Under the pieces are notes generated by a model. That model saw only the letters and a program-made list of their open reading frames with translations, was not told where the DNA came from and searched no databases. A DNA stretch of 64,000 bases, from the NCBI GenBank assembly GCA_964019155.1, contig OZ025243.1:18545027-18609026 (forward strand). The letters run 5' to 3'. The DNA is from Osedax fenrisi. Taxonomy: Eukaryota > Annelida > Polychaeta > Sabellida > Siboglinidae. The position numbers and the translations under genes are program-made. Positions 63,409-64,000 of this stretch are shown here, in pieces (within the stretch, counting starts at the first letter, position 1; every line of letters starts with the position of its first letter).

Positions 63409-64000
63409 CATTTATCTCAGATATAATATGATAGCTAATATAACATAAAAACTAGTTTATTATATTTAATGTATAATATAATAATATGGATTACATCTAC
63501 AATTATATATATATATATATCATGTATTAATATTTATCTCAGATATAATATAATAGTTGATTATATTTAGTATATCTTATATGGACTATGGTATACTATA
63601 TTTCCAATATCTATCAAAGTTGTATACACATGTAACTCTATACAAAATTACAAATAAACATCATTGTAATATCGTCTTATTATTTTTAATTTTTATTTAT
63701 TAATCTGTATAATGTTATTAATTGACAACAAATTAAAGTAGACCGTTACTAGGTAGTGTTAACACCTCTATTCTACATTATATTGAAGTATATATACTAT
63801 ATATAATATAGTATACTATATGATACATGGTATTTAGTTTATATGTGAATGCAAGACTTTATTTAAATAAACAAATACTTAACAACAGCCTTATGGAAAA
63901 TAATACAAATCAGATATAATATATACACATATCATAAAACAATGTTTTACATATAGTTAATATAGTTTTTTATCTAGTTTTAAAACTATATTACTATTGT
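62895..64000 (-). other. Inverted-unit remainder: right half of the GGTAAAGTCTCC MITE and AT-rich spacer
   Basis: Reverse counterpart of about 3560-4670 of unit 1. MITE sequence runs to GGAGACTTTACCCTACA at 63374-63377, then TA tracts and the CTCAGATATAATATGATAG words. No gene is seen before the window ends. Confidence 0.75.

Larger units (their letters stand above)
37330..64000 (-). repeat. Inverted copy of the 9.2-kb unit, split by later insertions
   Basis: Reading right to left this reproduces unit 1 from about 3560 to beyond 10690. Blocks: 37330-41356 (gene and promoter), 46481-47180, 52437-53305 and 62895-64000. Between them lie a satellite array with a hAT element, a CR1-like LINE, and a 9.6-kb element with inverted ends. 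Junctions are precise against units 1 and 2, which serve as empty sites. The copy runs out of the window on the right. Confidence 0.85.

Overview
The window is strongly AT-rich, repeat-dense nuclear DNA of an animal, most likely an invertebrate. The evidence is spliced genes with GT..AG introns, a chitin-binding peritrophin-type (CBM14) domain, several kinds of non-LTR retrotransposon, hAT and TA-flanked DNA transposons, satellites and long (TA)n tracts. An arthropod fits the CBM14 gene and the TTAGGTT-like minisatellite at the left end, but the species cannot be fixed from the sequence.

The main structure is a segmental duplication of one unit of about 9.2 kb. Unit 1 (1481-10700) and unit 2 (10702-24834) lie head to tail. 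A third partial unit follows (24835-26570). A further copy lies inverted on the right (37330-64000) and has been split by a hAT element (41365-44859), a satellite expansion (44868-46480), a CR1-like LINE (47185-52436) and a 9.6-kb element with inverted ends (53306-62892). Each full unit holds, in order: decayed RTE-type LINE pieces, TA-flanked MITEs and minisatellites, a compact promoter (three CACGTG E-boxes, TATA box, initiator), and one six-exon secreted-protein gene.

That gene has very short exons separated by AT-rich introns. Joining its exons gives an open frame of 271 aa in unit 1 and 267 aa in unit 2: signal peptide, one CBM14 domain with an extra cysteine pair, and a C-terminal region of about 185 aa that I do not recognise. 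The inverted copy carries a nonsense codon in exon 4 and is a pseudogene. Copies 1 and 2 differ far more in coding exons, mainly by amino-acid replacements, than in the flanking repeats of the same duplication. In copy 2 a two-ORF L2/CR1-like LINE sits inside intron 2.

Inside the 9.6-kb inverted-end element, on the minus strand, there is a second candidate spliced gene (54752-58513). It has alternating basic (KR-rich) and acidic short exons triplicated in tandem, nearly all of symmetric phase 1-1, then a coiled-coil exon, a 23-nt microexon and a C-terminal pair of exons that faintly resembles a BEN domain. The same large element also contains an R2-like retrotransposon fragment bounded by a 33-bp target-site duplication.

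The stretch 26571-37330 is mostly decayed retrotransposons: an RTE on the plus strand, a BovB-like RTE on the minus strand and an L2-like remnant, mixed with fold-back MITEs. I saw no rRNA, tRNA or CRISPR array. All multi-exon gene models were built by hand from splice sites, phase and copy-to-copy conservation, without transcript evidence.
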